A stretch of DNA of 64,000 bases from Siphonodentalium dalli (GCA_032622095.1 CP136064.1:264874165-264938164); one strand, 5' to 3'. Positions 21,377 to 33,749 are shown, counted from the stretch's first letter. Numbers and translations: made by a program. The notes: generated by a model not told the origin, from the sequence alone.

Positions 21377-21931
21377 AATTTCGTTTTGTACTTATTGGCG
21401 TATCGTTTGTCGCTCCTAATGTCTTTAATGATTGTTTCTTCCTCTACTTTAGCTGCCAACTTTGCATTTTGCCCATGTAAAGTTTTAATTTCAGTCTCTA
21501 GCTTATCTATTCTCTCATTGAGTCGCGATTCTACACTCAATAGGTGAAATTTCATTTCCTCGATCAGAGTTGGTAGCTGGGCCCGAGCTACAAACTCTGA
21601 TTGAGGAAATGAATTTTTTTAATCGAAATGATGCTGAAGCATCCGTATACGATATTCGTTTCTGACTTATACGTCTTCTTGGAGTAATGAAACTGACACC
21701 ACCTCGCGATTTCTTTAACGAAAGTTGACCTTTCTGAGATATCGGAGATTCCGTTAAGAGCGCAGATGTAGAGTGAGAATTCATAAGCTCATCCGAAGTA
21801 TACAGGCCGTGTTGGACGGATACGTCAAGTCCTTCTGTGTTCATGACAAATTCCTCAAAGTTAGCACAATGATGAATCACTCCATTATCTAGCCACCAAT
21901 CTACACTTAACTTCGATCCTTGTATCATCAC
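21377..21931 (-). pseudogene. N-terminal and coiled-coil part of the SGNH-type ORF1
   Basis: One minus-strand frame from MMIQGSKLSVDWWLDNG continues through a Ser/Lys-rich linker (SLKKSRGGVSFITPRRRISQ). A second, overlapping frame gives a short coiled coil, LNERIDKLETEIKTLHGQNA. A length change near 21530 separates the two. The order (variable head, basic linker, coiled coil, esterase) suits a LINE ORF1. I do not recognise the head domain itself. Confidence 0.5.
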
Positions 21932-22740
21932 TATGTTATTCCTTTCATATATGTGTACTGTTACTTTTCTTTTTTGGCTTTTTCTTATTTATTGTTATCA
22001 AGTCACCAACCGTTATATACAATTCGTATCTGTCACAACCTCCCATAAAGCACCATTCTTTTCCATTTTCTTCGAATTATTCCAGTATCTGTCCACAAAA
22101 CCTTGTTTATATTTTGCAAATTAACATTATCCAATGCAATTGTCACCCACTTTCCGCTATCATTTGTTCCGATTCAATTATATTGTCAGAAAATCAAACT
22201 ACAAGAACATTTTCGACCTATTGTTGGTGTGAAATTTCCAACTAATGTTTTGGCAGGTATGAAATGTCCAATTGTTGAAAATTTTGACCAAAGTTGGGGG
22301 GGGGGGGGTAGGGACCCCCGCCCAAACCCCCTGTCGGCACGTCTCTGTATATTAAATACATAGGTATAGAAATAAATTATAATACATTAAGTACTCATCG
22401 CTTTCTTCGCCTATACTAGTATACTAACTCAACCAAAAAACAAAACAAACAAGAAGATAGCACATGAGCTATGTATAACTTTTTGCAAACTCGCTCTGTA
22501 TGCCGCGATTCCCATCACATATAAATATTCGGACACCATTTTTGAAGGTTGTGAAAATTGAATGCCAAAATCTCCTTAAACGAATCTGTTCTATCTCCGG
22601 TTTTTTTAAGTATCTGCGATGGGTTATTCCCAATATATAGATTTCTGATATCTGAAAAATATATAAAGAAAACAATGTTGCAATTTAGAGCATATTATGA
22701 CGTATAGGTACATGCATGGACTGGCACGCGGCTATGCCAA
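21932..22740. other. No gene seen
   Basis: AT-rich, with a 12-base G run at 22297-22308 followed by a C-rich stretch. Short open frames match nothing. Confidence 0.5.
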
Positions 22741-23465
22741 CCTTGAGCCACATCATTCAATTCAATTCAATTTAATAGTAACTCTGGTCATCATAAAAGA
22801 CATTACATAGACAATACATATGACACAAATACGTATCATCAATACATGTACATACATACACAACAAATCATTAAACAGAGAATGCATGGTATACTATAAT
22901 ACATCGATGTCGCGGTTAATAGATGTATACTTGTTTACTCATCATAATCAGATAATATATTTACCAATATATGGTCTATGGTGCATGTGTATATCAACGA
23001 ATTTATATTTACTTATATACATGTGTGTACTCGAGCGCCTACAAATGTGAACGCGCACACATGCGCGCGTAAGCCTCGGGAGTTTCTGAAAGTTTCCAAA
23101 AATCTTTTAAAAAAATATCGAAAGGTTTTTTGTTTTGCGCTCGCTATTTTGATTGAATAATTGGTTCAACTTCAAAGTGTTTGGTCTATTGAAATAGTAT
23201 GGTTTGATATATCTTACTCTCAAACCCTTTAATTTTTCACACTTCAAGATAACGTGGAATTCATCTCCTAACTCTGCATTACATAATGTGCACTTTCTTT
23301 CCGAGTAGTCTCGATTTGTTCATGATCCTTCTTCGATTGGTAATTTATGATTTCTTGTCCGGAATCTCACGAGAGCGTGTATCATAGACGTATCGCTGGA
23401 CTCATGGGGATTTACATCTAATTGTTGGTAATAATTGACTTTCTGATGACCTCCTGTCCCCATTA
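22741..23465 (-). pseudogene. LINE E: C-terminal end of ORF2 plus 3' tail
   Basis: The minus strand from about 23465 encodes YYQQLDVNPHE, then LVRFRTRNHKLPIEEGS, a stop, and RKCTLCNAELGDEFHVILKC with RPNTLKLNQLFN. This is the characteristic ORF2 tail of Jockey-like LINEs: HKLPIE-x-G followed by a C-x2-C-x8-H-x4-C zinc cluster. Downstream the untranslated tail reaches GATGACCAGAGTTACTATTA and ends in an (ATTGA)n-type run near 22750-22775. The element is severely 5'-truncated; 23466 passes into other repeats. It is probably the same family as LINE D, though the regions present do not overlap and this cannot be tested here. Confidence 0.8.
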
Positions 23466-24480
23466 CCCGGTCCCTACGCAACTGCATTTAAACCCACACA
23501 ATTAAGTCCTCATATAGATGATGATTATATAAGTCTGGTGAAATTCGGCGACATATTTTTTTCCATGCACTTTTGGAGCCCCTGCCCTCCCCATCACTGA
23601 CTCGAATAGGGCAGCCAATACGCCAAGGATTTGATAGCAAACAATATGTAATCGGGGTTCACGATTGGATGGCTAGTAGCACGTGGTGTTCGATTGAATA
23701 TCAGAATGTAAGGTACCATATAATCCCATATCCCATAATATGTCAAATATAGCGAACTATGAAATACAACGAAAAAGCGAAATAGGAAAATACAGCGAAA
23801 TAGCGGAATAAAAAATGCAGCGAAATGGCGAAATAGAGCGAAATATAGAAATAGATAATTATTTTTATTAACTAAATAACGGAGATATTTGAAGAAGTGT
23901 TTTTGACGAAATAACGGAAATATTTGAAGAAGTGTTTTAAAGAGCGTAACCCAGACCTCCGCCAAGCCCACCCCATTTCACCAGAGTCGATCTATTGTGG
24001 TGTTGCAATTTCTCATACAAATCGCCGTTATTTCGTAAAGGTACATTCTTTATAGAGTTATTACCCTTCAGATGAAATATGATAGTTAATCGAAACCACG
24101 CGTGCCTCCCGTGGTCGCGATTGTTTGCCAATAGCCATCATATCGTGAACCCCGATATGTTATCTTTTGGTAGTCAAGCGTGTGCGTATTAGGTGAATAG
24201 GGCCACGTTGGGTTCTTTAATCTGTGACATTAGAGTCCTCGTATCTTGATCTGAGTTGATGTGGCATTCCGATGTGGCATATTTAAACAAAACGATTAGT
24301 TCCACGTATCATGGGGATGAATATGTAACAATTTGGATAAAATTGGTTTTAAAAATATTTTCCTCTCCCCATCCCTGACTCGAGCGGCGCCACGTTTGAG
24401 ATCTTTAAACCACACAGTTGGAATCGTCATATTATTGAGATGACTATATATAAGTTTTGTGGATAGCAGCGACTAAACAC
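23466..24480. repeat. Diverged tandem repeat region, reverse orientation, with GCGAAATA block
   Basis: Two stretches (about 23440-23620 and 24180-24480) are reverse-complement relatives of the monomers at 26.6-28.0 kb; shared words are TTTAAACCACACA and GACTCGA. Between them, 23745-23880 is a low-complexity GCGAAATA run, followed by a 35-bp tandem (GACGAAATAACGGAAATATT) at 23875-23945 that recurs at 26915-26995. No gene is seen. Confidence 0.6.
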
Positions 24481-25000
24481 ACAGTTCTCATATTTAGTTC
24501 AGGGTTCACGCTGTCATTGGTCAAATGGCCAAATTAAATTTCATTTGGCCAAAGTTTTTTAATGCTAAAATCTGAAATCTTATTTGTTATGTGAGGCTAA
24601 TTGTCTTGTCTTGACTTGTTCAAACTTTTATTTCCGCGAAAATGATAGTTTGTGGAAACAGTAAACATACTATGGGATTCTCGTTGCATATATAGAAAAT
24701 GTTCAAAATTGCTTGAAACGCAGAAAGAAGATGACCCTAAAATATGAATTAGATAATCTAATGCGGAGCAATAGCAATAAAAGGTCGCCGACCGCGTGTC
24801 CCCCGAAAAGGTGTTTTTTTTTTAGTGAGGATAGATTTTGTTTTAACTCTGTCAAACATCGTCGGAACGAGACCAAATTCAAACTTGGCCTTTGTGTTCT
24901 GAAATTTGAGCCACGTACCAAATATCAAGAGATTCAGTTGAATATTGCTCAAGTTACCATCAGGACAATCAGATAACAAAAACTAAAGTAACCATCCGGA
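24481..25000. other. No recognised feature
   Basis: AT-rich sequence with no supported gene. The end grades into the repeat that follows. Confidence 0.45.
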
Positions 25001-25375
25001 AAATAATATAATCGGCAAATTCTAAGTTGACAAGGAACATAACTCCGGAAAAAATGGGCCAACCGAACCCATGTTCGAAGCTGATCTTTATCTGGAGCTG
25101 ATAATCTCACATACCAACTTTGGTTCAGATCCGATAAAACAACCTAAAGTTATCATCCGGAAACCTCAAAACGACACCAGTCTAAGTCGAAAAGGATCCA
25201 TAACTCCGGCAAAAATGGGCGAACCGAACCCATATTCGATCTTGACGTGTATTTTGAGCTGATAAACTCACAAAACAAAATTGGTTTTGATCCGATAACC
25301 CAAAAAATAAAGTTACATCCGGAAACTTTCCGAACGGATGGACTGACGGAAAGACGGACACCGGTTATTTTAATA
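25001..25375. repeat. About 165-bp tandem repeat ending in GGACGG words
   Basis: Two clear monomers start with CATAACTCCGG and AAAATGGG at about 25038 and 25199, each containing GAACCGAACCCAT, AGCTGATAA and CATCCGGAAAC. The array ends in ACGGATGGACTGACGGAAAG. This arrangement is typical of dispersed non-coding repeats in marine invertebrates. Confidence 0.75.
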
Positions 25376-25450
25376 GCCCCCCCCCCATTTTTTTCGCGGA
25401 GAGAAACCAGGGAGAAACTAGCCACATCATTATGCGGCGTTGACAATCCC

Positions 25451-25924
25451 ACATATGTGACCCGCCATATCAAATCCAGTCGTAAGTCGGGATTTTTTTA
25501 CCCTGTGCCAATGCATTATATTATATATGCGAGTCGACCATAGGTCGCCTCGCATATATAAGAGAATGCATTGGCCTAACAGTTTTTTATCATTTTTTTT
25601 AAATAAATGTTTCTGACAATTTTTAGGACAAAACATAAAAAAACATCCATTACCCTGCAGGGAGCCCCACACATATATAGAAGCATATAGAAGAGTGTCG
25701 TCTGCTCATGTTTGTCTGGGGCTCTGTATGGGTGAAATTATAAAATTGTTAAAGAATACAAGAACAAATTATTAAAATTGTAAAAAATTGTTAGGCCAAT
25801 GCATTCTCTTATATATGCGAGGCGACCTATGGTCGACTCGCATATTTTAGAGAATGCATTGGCACAGGGTAAAACAATCCCGACTGGATTTGATATGGGG
25901 GGGGGGGGGGGGGGGGTCACAAAT
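25451..25924. mobile_element. Foldback element with palindromic cassette, GTGACCCGC shell, copy 1
   Basis: Outer inverted repeats ATATGTGACCCGCCATATC and CCAGTCGTAAGTCGGGATTT flank a 369-bp core (25501-25869). Each end of the core is a near-perfect hairpin of about 70 bases: CCAATGCATT...GCGAGTCGACCATAGGTCG...AATGCATTGG. The middle contains CCCTGCAGGGAGCCCCACAC. The right outer repeat is disturbed by a 20-base G run (25897-25916). Other copies are at 31811 and 44703. Confidence 0.85.
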
Positions 25925-26454
25925 GAGAGAACCACAAAAATATGACATTCAAGTCTTTGCTTATTGACGTTTCCGTGGACTTTTGATTATAGAGTTACTT
26001 CGCCTAGACCTATACAGTGACCACCACTTTCTCCTTATACAGGAATTAGCTGAAACAGGCTCCCTTTATCATACTGAGAACGCTACGCGTTTGCGTAGTG
26101 AATGAATCAGGGGTATAAATGTGTTACAGAGTCGGGGAGCGAGTGCACCGTGACAAGAAGGTATACTGAAGAATGGCCTACAATATTTACAGAGTGTGCA
26201 AAAACCAAAATTCTCAACCTTGTCAGTCCTTGTGGCGATTTTCATGGGCGAGTAATTCGAGGTGACACACTTAACACCAATAGCTTGAGTGGTCAGGTTT
26301 ATAGAGCGTTATGCATGGTGTAATCAACATCAACAGGATTCCACTATAATAGTGGTATTCCACCATTACCGTTTTGTGAATTTGATAAAAGAGGGATAAT
26401 CCAAAATTATATTTGACGCAAATTATGGAAAATCAGTGTCGCACGAATTCGGTA
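25925..26454. other. No gene; short shared word
   Basis: GCTGAAACAGGCTCCCTT at 26049-26066 is the reverse complement of 16990-17007, suggesting remnants of one dispersed repeat. Otherwise nothing is supported. Confidence 0.4.
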
Positions 26455-29141
26455 TCTATATCTATATTTGCGAATGTCTGTCTGTCTGTGTTCTATAGAA
26501 ATTCACAGGGGACCACCTAGATGGCACAAAAGGGGTCTAACAGGGGTAACTTGTACGAGAAAGATAATGGCGAGGGTTAGAATTTTCTAAAGTGACGCCG
26601 TTGTTGTCAGGGGCAGAAAAGGGGGAGGGGCAGAAAAACAATTTGTTGCCGATTGCCACCAAAATTATATATAATCATCCCCATAATATGAGGAATCTAA
26701 TGGTGTGGTTTAAATCAGGCGATTCTTCAAGGATTGTCCACTTATAAATGGACAATCGGTACCTAAAATGGTCATTAATAAATGGACAATCCAACCACGC
26801 GTGGCACGCGAGCTTGGGATTGTCCACTAAATGAAGACATGTTTTGTTAATCCTGCATGAAGGGCAATAACTCTATAAATAATGTTAATTTGCTCAATAA
26901 CGGTGATTTGTATGAGAAGAAGTGTTTTTGACGAAATAACGGAGAGATTTGAAGAAGAGTTTTTGACGAAATAACGGAAATATTCGAAGAAGTGTTTTTA
27001 AAGAGCACCAAATTGATACACATTCTTATCCATGATATGAGGAATCTAATCGTGTGATTTTAAAGACGTCATATTGGTGCTGCTTTGGTGAGAGATCGGG
27101 TGGGCACTAAATTGGATAAAAATTTGTTTAGTCGCGGATTAGCGCCAAACTTACAAATAATAATCTCCATGATATCAGGAGTCTAATTGTGTGGTTTAAA
27201 GATGTCAAAAGTGGGGCCATTCGAGTCAGAGGTGCCTAGAGGGTGAGAGGGACACAAACATTGATAAACAATATGTTTAGGGCCGATTTCCACCTGATTG
27301 ATACATATTCTTCTCCGTTATACGAATAATCTAATCGTGTGGTTTAAATGCGCCAAATTGGTGACTTTTTGGGTGAGAGATATGCAATGGTGGCCCTAAA
27401 TTTGATACGAATTTGTATACTCGCCAAATTCATAAATTGTATATATATTCATCTCTATAATGAGTCTAAGTGTGTGGTTCAATGATGTCAAAAGTGGCGC
27501 CACTTGAGTCCGAAATAGGGACGGGAGGGTCACCAGAAACTTATAAAAATATGTTTAGTGCCAATTACCATCAAAAAGTGACGTTGTTGGTGTCAGGGGA
27601 GGGGCTATTTTTAGCGCAGATTTCGACCAAATTGATATATTATTCTTTGCCGTGATACGAGGAATATAAACGTGTGATTTAAAGACGCGAAATCGGTGCC
27701 GTTTGGGTGAGAGATTGGGGGGGGGGGGGGGTTATAACTATGATAAGAATTTGTTTAGTTGCCGATTACCACCAAACTTATATATAATCATCTCAATTAT
27801 ATAATGCATACATGAGTCTAATAGACGTGGTTTAAATATGACAAAAGTGGCGCGGTTCAAGTCATGCATGAGGGAGTTGCACCAAAGTTGATACAAATAT
27901 ATTTAGCACTGATTCCACCAAATTCATGCACGTTCTTCTCTAATGATATGATGAAATAAATCACATTTGGGGTTGTTTGGGTCATGGGTGGCGAGAGGAG
28001 ATTCACTAGCATTTATAAGATTGTTAAATTCGCCGATATCCAACACAGTTATATCACAGGCCATCTCCATGTCGTTCTAAGGAGTTTTGGCATTCCAATT
28101 TCACAATCTCGACAAATGGTGACCGAATTAAGTCACTTGAACAATTATATCTTCTCAACTGTCATGTTTATATGGGGATGGAAATCAGGGAATTCCTATA
28201 ATGATCTAGCAACACAGATACATAGAAGAAAGCATTAAAAGTATATTTATATCAATCTATTTAAGAGATACATATATTCATTCAAACTGAGTGACCTTGA
28301 ATCGTCAGAGGATTGCATACTAGAATTGCTCATGTATATATTATAACACGATTGAGTCTGTCCATTCAATATATTTTCCACAACAAAAATTACAATTGCC
28401 AAGAGGTATGGAAATGTAGAGCAGGCCTGTTCAAAAATAGTGGTCACAGTGTGCAGTCAAATATGGTTACTTCTGAGATAAAGGAAAACGCAGTCCGTAG
28501 CACATGACTTTTCAGGATCCTCCAATAGTGACATCTTACAAAGGGTATATCTGCCCGATACAGAGGATTTCTTTCATTTTTTAGAACAGACTCATCGCCT
28601 AACATAAACAACTCAAAATATCGCTGTATCTGGCACATGTAGCTGCTATACTTGCATAACATCATTTCTTTTAAACTGATAACTATTAGCCAGTACATAG
28701 CACCAGAACAGAGGAGCACCTGGACATATCTTTAAAACATCTGTATCTTCATGAAGATATGATAAACTAGATTGATTGATTGATTGATACATCTCTATGT
28801 AAAACACAATTGTCGTCTTTTATTTTTTCGAACTAATGTGTTTATGATGTTCATGTTTCATGCTATAACGTCTGAAGTATACGCAGTTGTAAATAAATAA
28901 ATACTTCTCTATTGGTGGGACGGATTAAACGCGATAAACAAAATGATAATCACTCCGTCCTGACAAGGTGAGCCACTACTTATATTCCATGTGTAAGATC
29001 ATGTTTTGTGATGCCATTTGGATATACAATTAATGAGAATACGTGCAACACTTTGAGAGCAAGAGTATTCTCTATTCCCACCATATATCCACAGAGGGTT
29101 TCACATCACTTTAACCTGGGCAACGCCGGGTAACACTGCTA
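26455..29141 (+). mobile_element. Candidate Helitron-like element
   Basis: The left boundary A|TCTATATCTATATTTGCGAATG with GTCTGTCTGTCTG has the A|TC start typical of Helitrons. The right boundary has a hairpin ACCTGGGCAACGCCGGGT, then AACACTG, then CTAG|T, the classic 3' end (hairpin, CTRR, insertion before T). The interior is mostly diverged tandem monomers and no Rep/helicase ORF is visible. Both ends resemble the tandem units at 29734-31291. That they belong to one element is an inference; the 3' end alone is the stronger call. Confidence 0.45.
26648..28000. repeat. Diverged tandem array, about 150-bp monomers
   Basis: Roughly eight degenerate copies marked by GAGGAATCTAATCGTGTG(A/G)TTT(A)AA, (A/G)CACCAAATTGATA and GGGTGAGAGAT. 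Spacing is irregular (about 140-170 bp) and divergence high. One copy carries a 15-base G run (27717-27731). Short frames across it are not genes. Confidence 0.75.
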
Positions 29142-29733
29142 GTTATACATATATTTTGTCCAGGAGAATGATTAATCATGACGGTACACGATAAACAACT
29201 CAATTAACATTCAATTAGTTTAAATGTTGTTAATGAAGGAGCGATCGAGTTATCCTGTTATTGTCATTTAGAAAGGAATATATTAGTAATATTATTGAAT
29301 AAAAAAGCTGGCGCAAAAGATTGCAACACAAATTTTGTCGGAAGACTGTTCTTTCGCTGCGATATTGTTAAGAGTGAAATTTGGCTGTGCACTGGTGTGC
29401 ACCGTCTTCTATTCCCGACACAAATTCAGGAAACATGAATATGTTATGGTCATATACCACTATAATAGTGGAATTCAGGATGTGCCTGACCTGATCAAGG
29501 TGGTGTTTGTTTGTTTTTATCCAAACCTCACTATATATACGACCATGGATCACAGCGAACCACCATGGCTCACCGGTATAAAAACCGCGAACCTATATAA
29601 TACAGGCAATGGGATTCTCACTGTAAATGTATTGGTCTACAATTTCCACAAGTTGTCATTCGCAGTCATTACAAGAAAACCATAGTCAGAAATGATAACG
29701 CCCTCAAGATCGTATTATTAGGCATATATATTA
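29142..29733. other. No gene seen
   Basis: Plus-strand 29335-29685 is open for 116 codons but has no recognisable motif and begins near Helitron-like ends. CTATAATAGTGGAAT (29460) recurs at 62665, suggesting dispersed repeat sequence. Confidence 0.45.
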
Positions 29734-30112
29734 CTAGCCGATGAGCCCGACGTTGTCCGGGCTATTCAAAAACCAAATTTCAAGTCGATAGCTCCACCCG
29801 TTTCCGAAATCTGGTCTGCGCATGCGCGAAGCTGTCGTCGCACGGGCTCGGCGACCCGATACAATTCGTATCCGGGGCAAGATACATTCACATACCAAAT
29901 TTCAAGTCGATAGCTCCACCCGTTTCTGAGATCTCGTCTGCGCATGCGCGAAGCGGGCGCCGCACGGGCTCGCCAATACGACAACGTCCACCGCCTGGTC
30001 AAACTACAAACACGTACCAAGTTTCGTCCCGATCGGTCGAGAATCGTAGATTTGTATAAATGACAGACAAACAAACATACAGACAATAGAGGTCTTCAAA
30101 ATATATTTGAGA
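29734..30112 (-). mobile_element. Helitron-like unit 1 of a tandem array (379 bp)
   Basis: Read on the minus strand, the unit starts TCTCAAATATATTTTG and ends with hairpin AGCCCGGACAACGTCGGGCT, then CATCGG, then CTAG followed by T. That is the Helitron layout A|TC...hairpin...CTAG|T. It contains two copies of a 122-bp subrepeat (starts of AAATTTCAAG at 29775 and 29897) and a GTCTGT-type microsatellite near its 5' end. No protein is encoded. Confidence 0.8.
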
Positions 30113-30683
30113 CTAGCCGATGAGCCCGACGTTGTCCGGGCTATTCAAAAACCAAATTTCAAGTCGATAGCTCCACCGTTTCCGAGATCTGGTCTGCGCA
30201 TGCGCGAAGCTGGCGTCGCACGGGCTCGGCGATCAGATAAAATTCGTATCCGGGGCAAGATACATTCACATAGCAAATTTCAAGTCGATAGCTCCACCCG
30301 TTTCCGAGATCTGGTCTGCGCATGCGCGAAGCTGGCGTCGCACGGGCTCGGCGACCCGATAAAATTCGTATCCGGGGCAAGATACATTCACATAGCAAAT
30401 TTCAAGTCGATAGCTCCACCCGTTTCCGAGATCTCGTCTGCGCATGCGCGAAGCTGGTGTCGCACGGGCTCGGCGACCCGATAAAATTCGTATTCGGGGC
30501 AAGATACATTCACATACCAAATTTCAAGTCGATAGCTCCACCCGTTTCTGAGATCTCGTATGCGCATGCGCTGCACGGGCGTCGCACGGGCTCGCCAATA
30601 CGACAACGACCACCGCCTGGTCAAACTACACACACGTACCAAGTTTCGTCCCGATCGGTCGAGAATCGTAGATTTGTATTAAT

Positions 30684-30717
<34 letters not shown>

Positions 30718-30740
30718 GGTCTTCAAAAATATATATGAGA
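30113..30740 (-). mobile_element. Helitron-like unit 2 (628 bp)
   Basis: Same ends as unit 1 and joined to it without a single base between CTAG and TCTC. It has four 122-bp subrepeats (AAATTTCAAG at 30154, 30275, 30397 and 30519). The size difference from unit 1, 249 bp, is about two subrepeats, so units differ by subrepeat gain or loss. Confidence 0.8.
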
Positions 30741-31291
30741 CTAGCCGATGAGCCCGACGTTGTCCGGGCTATTCAAAAACCAAATTTCAAGTCGATAGCT
30801 CTACCCAGCCCGACGATTTCAAGTCGATAGCTCTACCCGTTTTCCGAGATCTGGTCTGCGCATGCGCGAAGCTGGCGTCGCACGGGCTCGGCGACCCGAT
30901 AAAATTCGTATCCGGGGCAAGATACATTCACATAGCAAATTTCAAGTCGATAGCTCCACTCGTTTCCGAGATCTCGTCTGCGCATGCGCGAAGCTGGTGT
31001 CGCACGGGCTCGGCGACCCGATAAAATTCGTATCCGGGGCAAGATACATTCACATACCAAATTTCAAGTCGATAGCTCCACCCGTTTCCGAGATCTCGTC
31101 TGCGCATGCGCGAAGCGGGCGCCGCACGGGCTCTCCAATACGACAACGTTCACCGCCTGGTCAAACTACACACACGTACCAAGTTTGGTCCCGATCGGTC
31201 GAGAATCATAGATTTGTATTAATGACAGACAAACAAACAAACAAACAAACATACATACATACAGACAGAGGTCTTCAAAATATATATGAGA
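30741..31291 (-). mobile_element. Helitron-like unit 3 (551 bp)
   Basis: Third head-to-tail unit, with three full subrepeats and a short partial duplication near 30785-30835. On the minus strand its 5' end has A immediately before TCTCATATATATTTTG, and the distal CTAG of unit 1 is followed by T. The array as a whole therefore sits between A and T as a single Helitron insertion would. Confidence 0.8.
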
Positions 31292-31808
31292 TAATATAAA
31301 ATATACTGGTTTCATGAATGCATCACCTCAGAATTCCGCTACAACAAATAATCATTCGATCGGATTAAATACACACCCGATACTTCGCAATACGACCTTT
31401 AGTCTATATTCAGCTTAAACATACTGCATCAGCAATGATAGCTGTTATATTATGCATTATGTTCCCGCAATAGAATATCCAAGAGTGGCCCAGCGATTAT
31501 TCACACCTAAATATCGAAAGAAATTAACGCGGTCATTAAAATTACATACTGCAACAATGAGACATCCATGAAGATACACTCGCAAATAAATACAGTGTAA
31601 CCGGTGCGCAATATAGCTAGTGCATTTAAAATCATATTTCCAAAACTAACTCGCATCGTGTCAAACCCGAAATGTATTGTTCTGCGGGATATCCACATCG
31701 CCCCATTGACACGACCAGATCAGCGTAGCAGTAAACATCCATAGGTCGTAATAACTTTGAACAAGTCGAGACAAGACAATTATCAATATTTAGTTAAAAA
31801 TGTTAAAC
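31292..31808. other. No recognised feature
   Basis: AT-rich, no supported gene or repeat. Confidence 0.5.
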
Positions 31809-31810
31809 GG

Positions 31811-32217
31811 CGCCATATCAATTCCAGTCGTAAGTCGGGATTTTTTTACCCTGTGCCAATGCATTCTCTTATATATGCGAGTCGACCATAGGTCGCCTCG
31901 CATATATAAGAGAATGCATTGGCCTAACAATTTTTTACAATTTTAATAATTTGTTCTTGTATTCTTTAACAATTTTATAATTTCACCCATACAGAGCCCC
32001 AGACAAACATGAGCAGACGATACTCTTCTGTATGCTTCTATATATGTGTGGGGCTCCCTGCAGGGTAATGGATGTTTTTTTATTTTATGTCCTAAAAAAT
32101 GTAAGAAACATTTATTTTAAAAAAATGATAAAAAATTGTTAGGCCAATGCATTCTCTTATATATGCGAGGCGACCTATGGTCGACTCGCATATATAAGAG
32201 AATGCATTGGCACAGGA
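31811..32217. mobile_element. Foldback element with palindromic cassette, copy 2
   Basis: The left shell ATATCAATTCCAGTCGTAAG and TCGGGATTTTTTTACCCTG are as at 25451, and the core spans 31849-32216. The core runs in the opposite direction to the copies at 25.5 and 44.7 kb: ACAGAGCCCCAGACAAACAT comes before GGGGCTCCCTGCAGGG. The right shell is missing after ACAGGATAAAAACAT. Confidence 0.82.
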
Positions 32218-32234
32218 TAAAAACATATCGGCGA

Positions 32235-32297
32235 TTTGCGGCGATTCTCAGTTGTTCGCGGCGATTCTCAGTTGTTCGCGGCGATTCTCAGTTGTTC
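32235..32297. repeat. 20-bp tandem repeat, three copies
   Basis: Three near-identical copies of GCGGCGATTCTCAGTTGTTC immediately beside the foldback element. Confidence 0.93.
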
Positions 32298-32676
32298 GCA
32301 GTTATTCTTGGTGAGCCTTGGCCAGTCTCCAGGATTTCTGTTGATTCGTGTTGATCCGTTCCACGCAAACATCACCGTGAATCATGTGTTAAAGCCCACG
32401 CGTTGAGTATTTTGTTTACAGCACACCCTGTTCATTTCTGTATAATATACGACGGGTTTCGCTTAGTTATATAACACATGATATATAACACATACATTTG
32501 TTTATACAGAAATGGGATTGGAGGACAAGTGCTGACTCACTTATGGGTACCCCCTCTCCCATACTGGTTCAGTGCACCCACGAGATATATGAAATATCTT
32601 AAATGTTCGTTTTTAACTAAACTGAAGGGATTGTAGTGATTCGCAATAAAACTTATGCAGCTTCTCAGTTATTGTC

Positions 32677-32751
32677 TTCTGTTTCCGATTGGTTTCCATA
32701 CTTCTGTTTCCGATTGGTTTCCACACTTCTGTTTCCGATTGGTTTCCACAC
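32677..32751. repeat. 25-bp tandem repeat, three copies
   Basis: Three copies of a 25-bp unit containing CTGTTTCCGATTGGTTTCCA. Confidence 0.93.
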
Positions 32752-33749
32752 TTCTTTACTCCGCTGATTGTAGGCATACTCACAAACAAACTATATGACA
32801 CTCGTTTGAGACACATCATTGGTTCTACAAATTAGTAGTTGTATCAGAATACGACAGATAATTGTCGGCGTTGGCCTTGCATGCGATTTCTTGTTCTGTT
32901 ATACAGAGTAAAATGATTCCAAATGTCCTATTTGTGTGACTTGAAGTAATCTTTGCACACGGAATTGCAAGAAACCATGTATCCCACCGATTTATAGAGA
33001 ACACCAATGACAATTTAATGTGAAACAACATGCAATACCATGAATTTCCTATTCAATGATAAAGCAGGTTTCTCAATTCCGTGCAGTGGGAGTTTTTGTG
33101 ATATAATTAAATCTACTGTCTTCTTGAAAATTCCCCATCCACCCAACGTAACATCATATCACTACTATTATAACTTATTCTGTACCAGTAAAGGATGAAA
33201 TCGGCACCTATAAACCACAGAGGTCTGGGAACATTTCCCCGTTCATTGCAGTTCTAGTCATATGTTTATTTAGGGTGCATTCTTCAGAGGTTCATATTCT
33301 ATGAACATACGACGGGCACTGAAAATACTTTGAGAATTCATATGTAGGAATTCATGATCAATATTGTATATATGTTACAGTCAATATGTCAAATCAGTCA
33401 TTTGGCCAATGGCCTAAAATTTTAAGTCATTTGGTGAAATGCCTGTGACCGCCAGTCATTTGGCCAATTGACTAAAATTTTCAGTCATTTGACCAGATGA
33501 CTGAAATTGACCACTAGTCATTTGGCCAAATGACTGAAGAGTATTTATGGGGTTTTTTTTAAATAACTGAACGATATTTCATATTTATTTATGTTTATTA
33601 TAACATCAAAACATGCAACACAAAATTTATAACACAACATGCTTATGTGACACATAATATTATCATTTATTAAAAAAATTGACACTGTTGTGACATCTAC
33701 TATTACATAAAACATGGTATTCCGGCGTCCAAGGTGTCGATGTGTCGGT

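Larger units (their letters stand above)
32218..33365. other. No gene; two short tandem arrays
   Basis: Apart from the two minisatellites listed separately (32235-32297 and 32677-32751), nothing is recognised. Short minus-strand frames encode no known motif. Confidence 0.5.

Noticed and set aside
29766-31299. Many overlapping open frames on both strands, up to 145 codons
   Set aside because: They are read-through of the 122-bp subrepeats in the Helitron-like units, which happen to lack stops in several frames.
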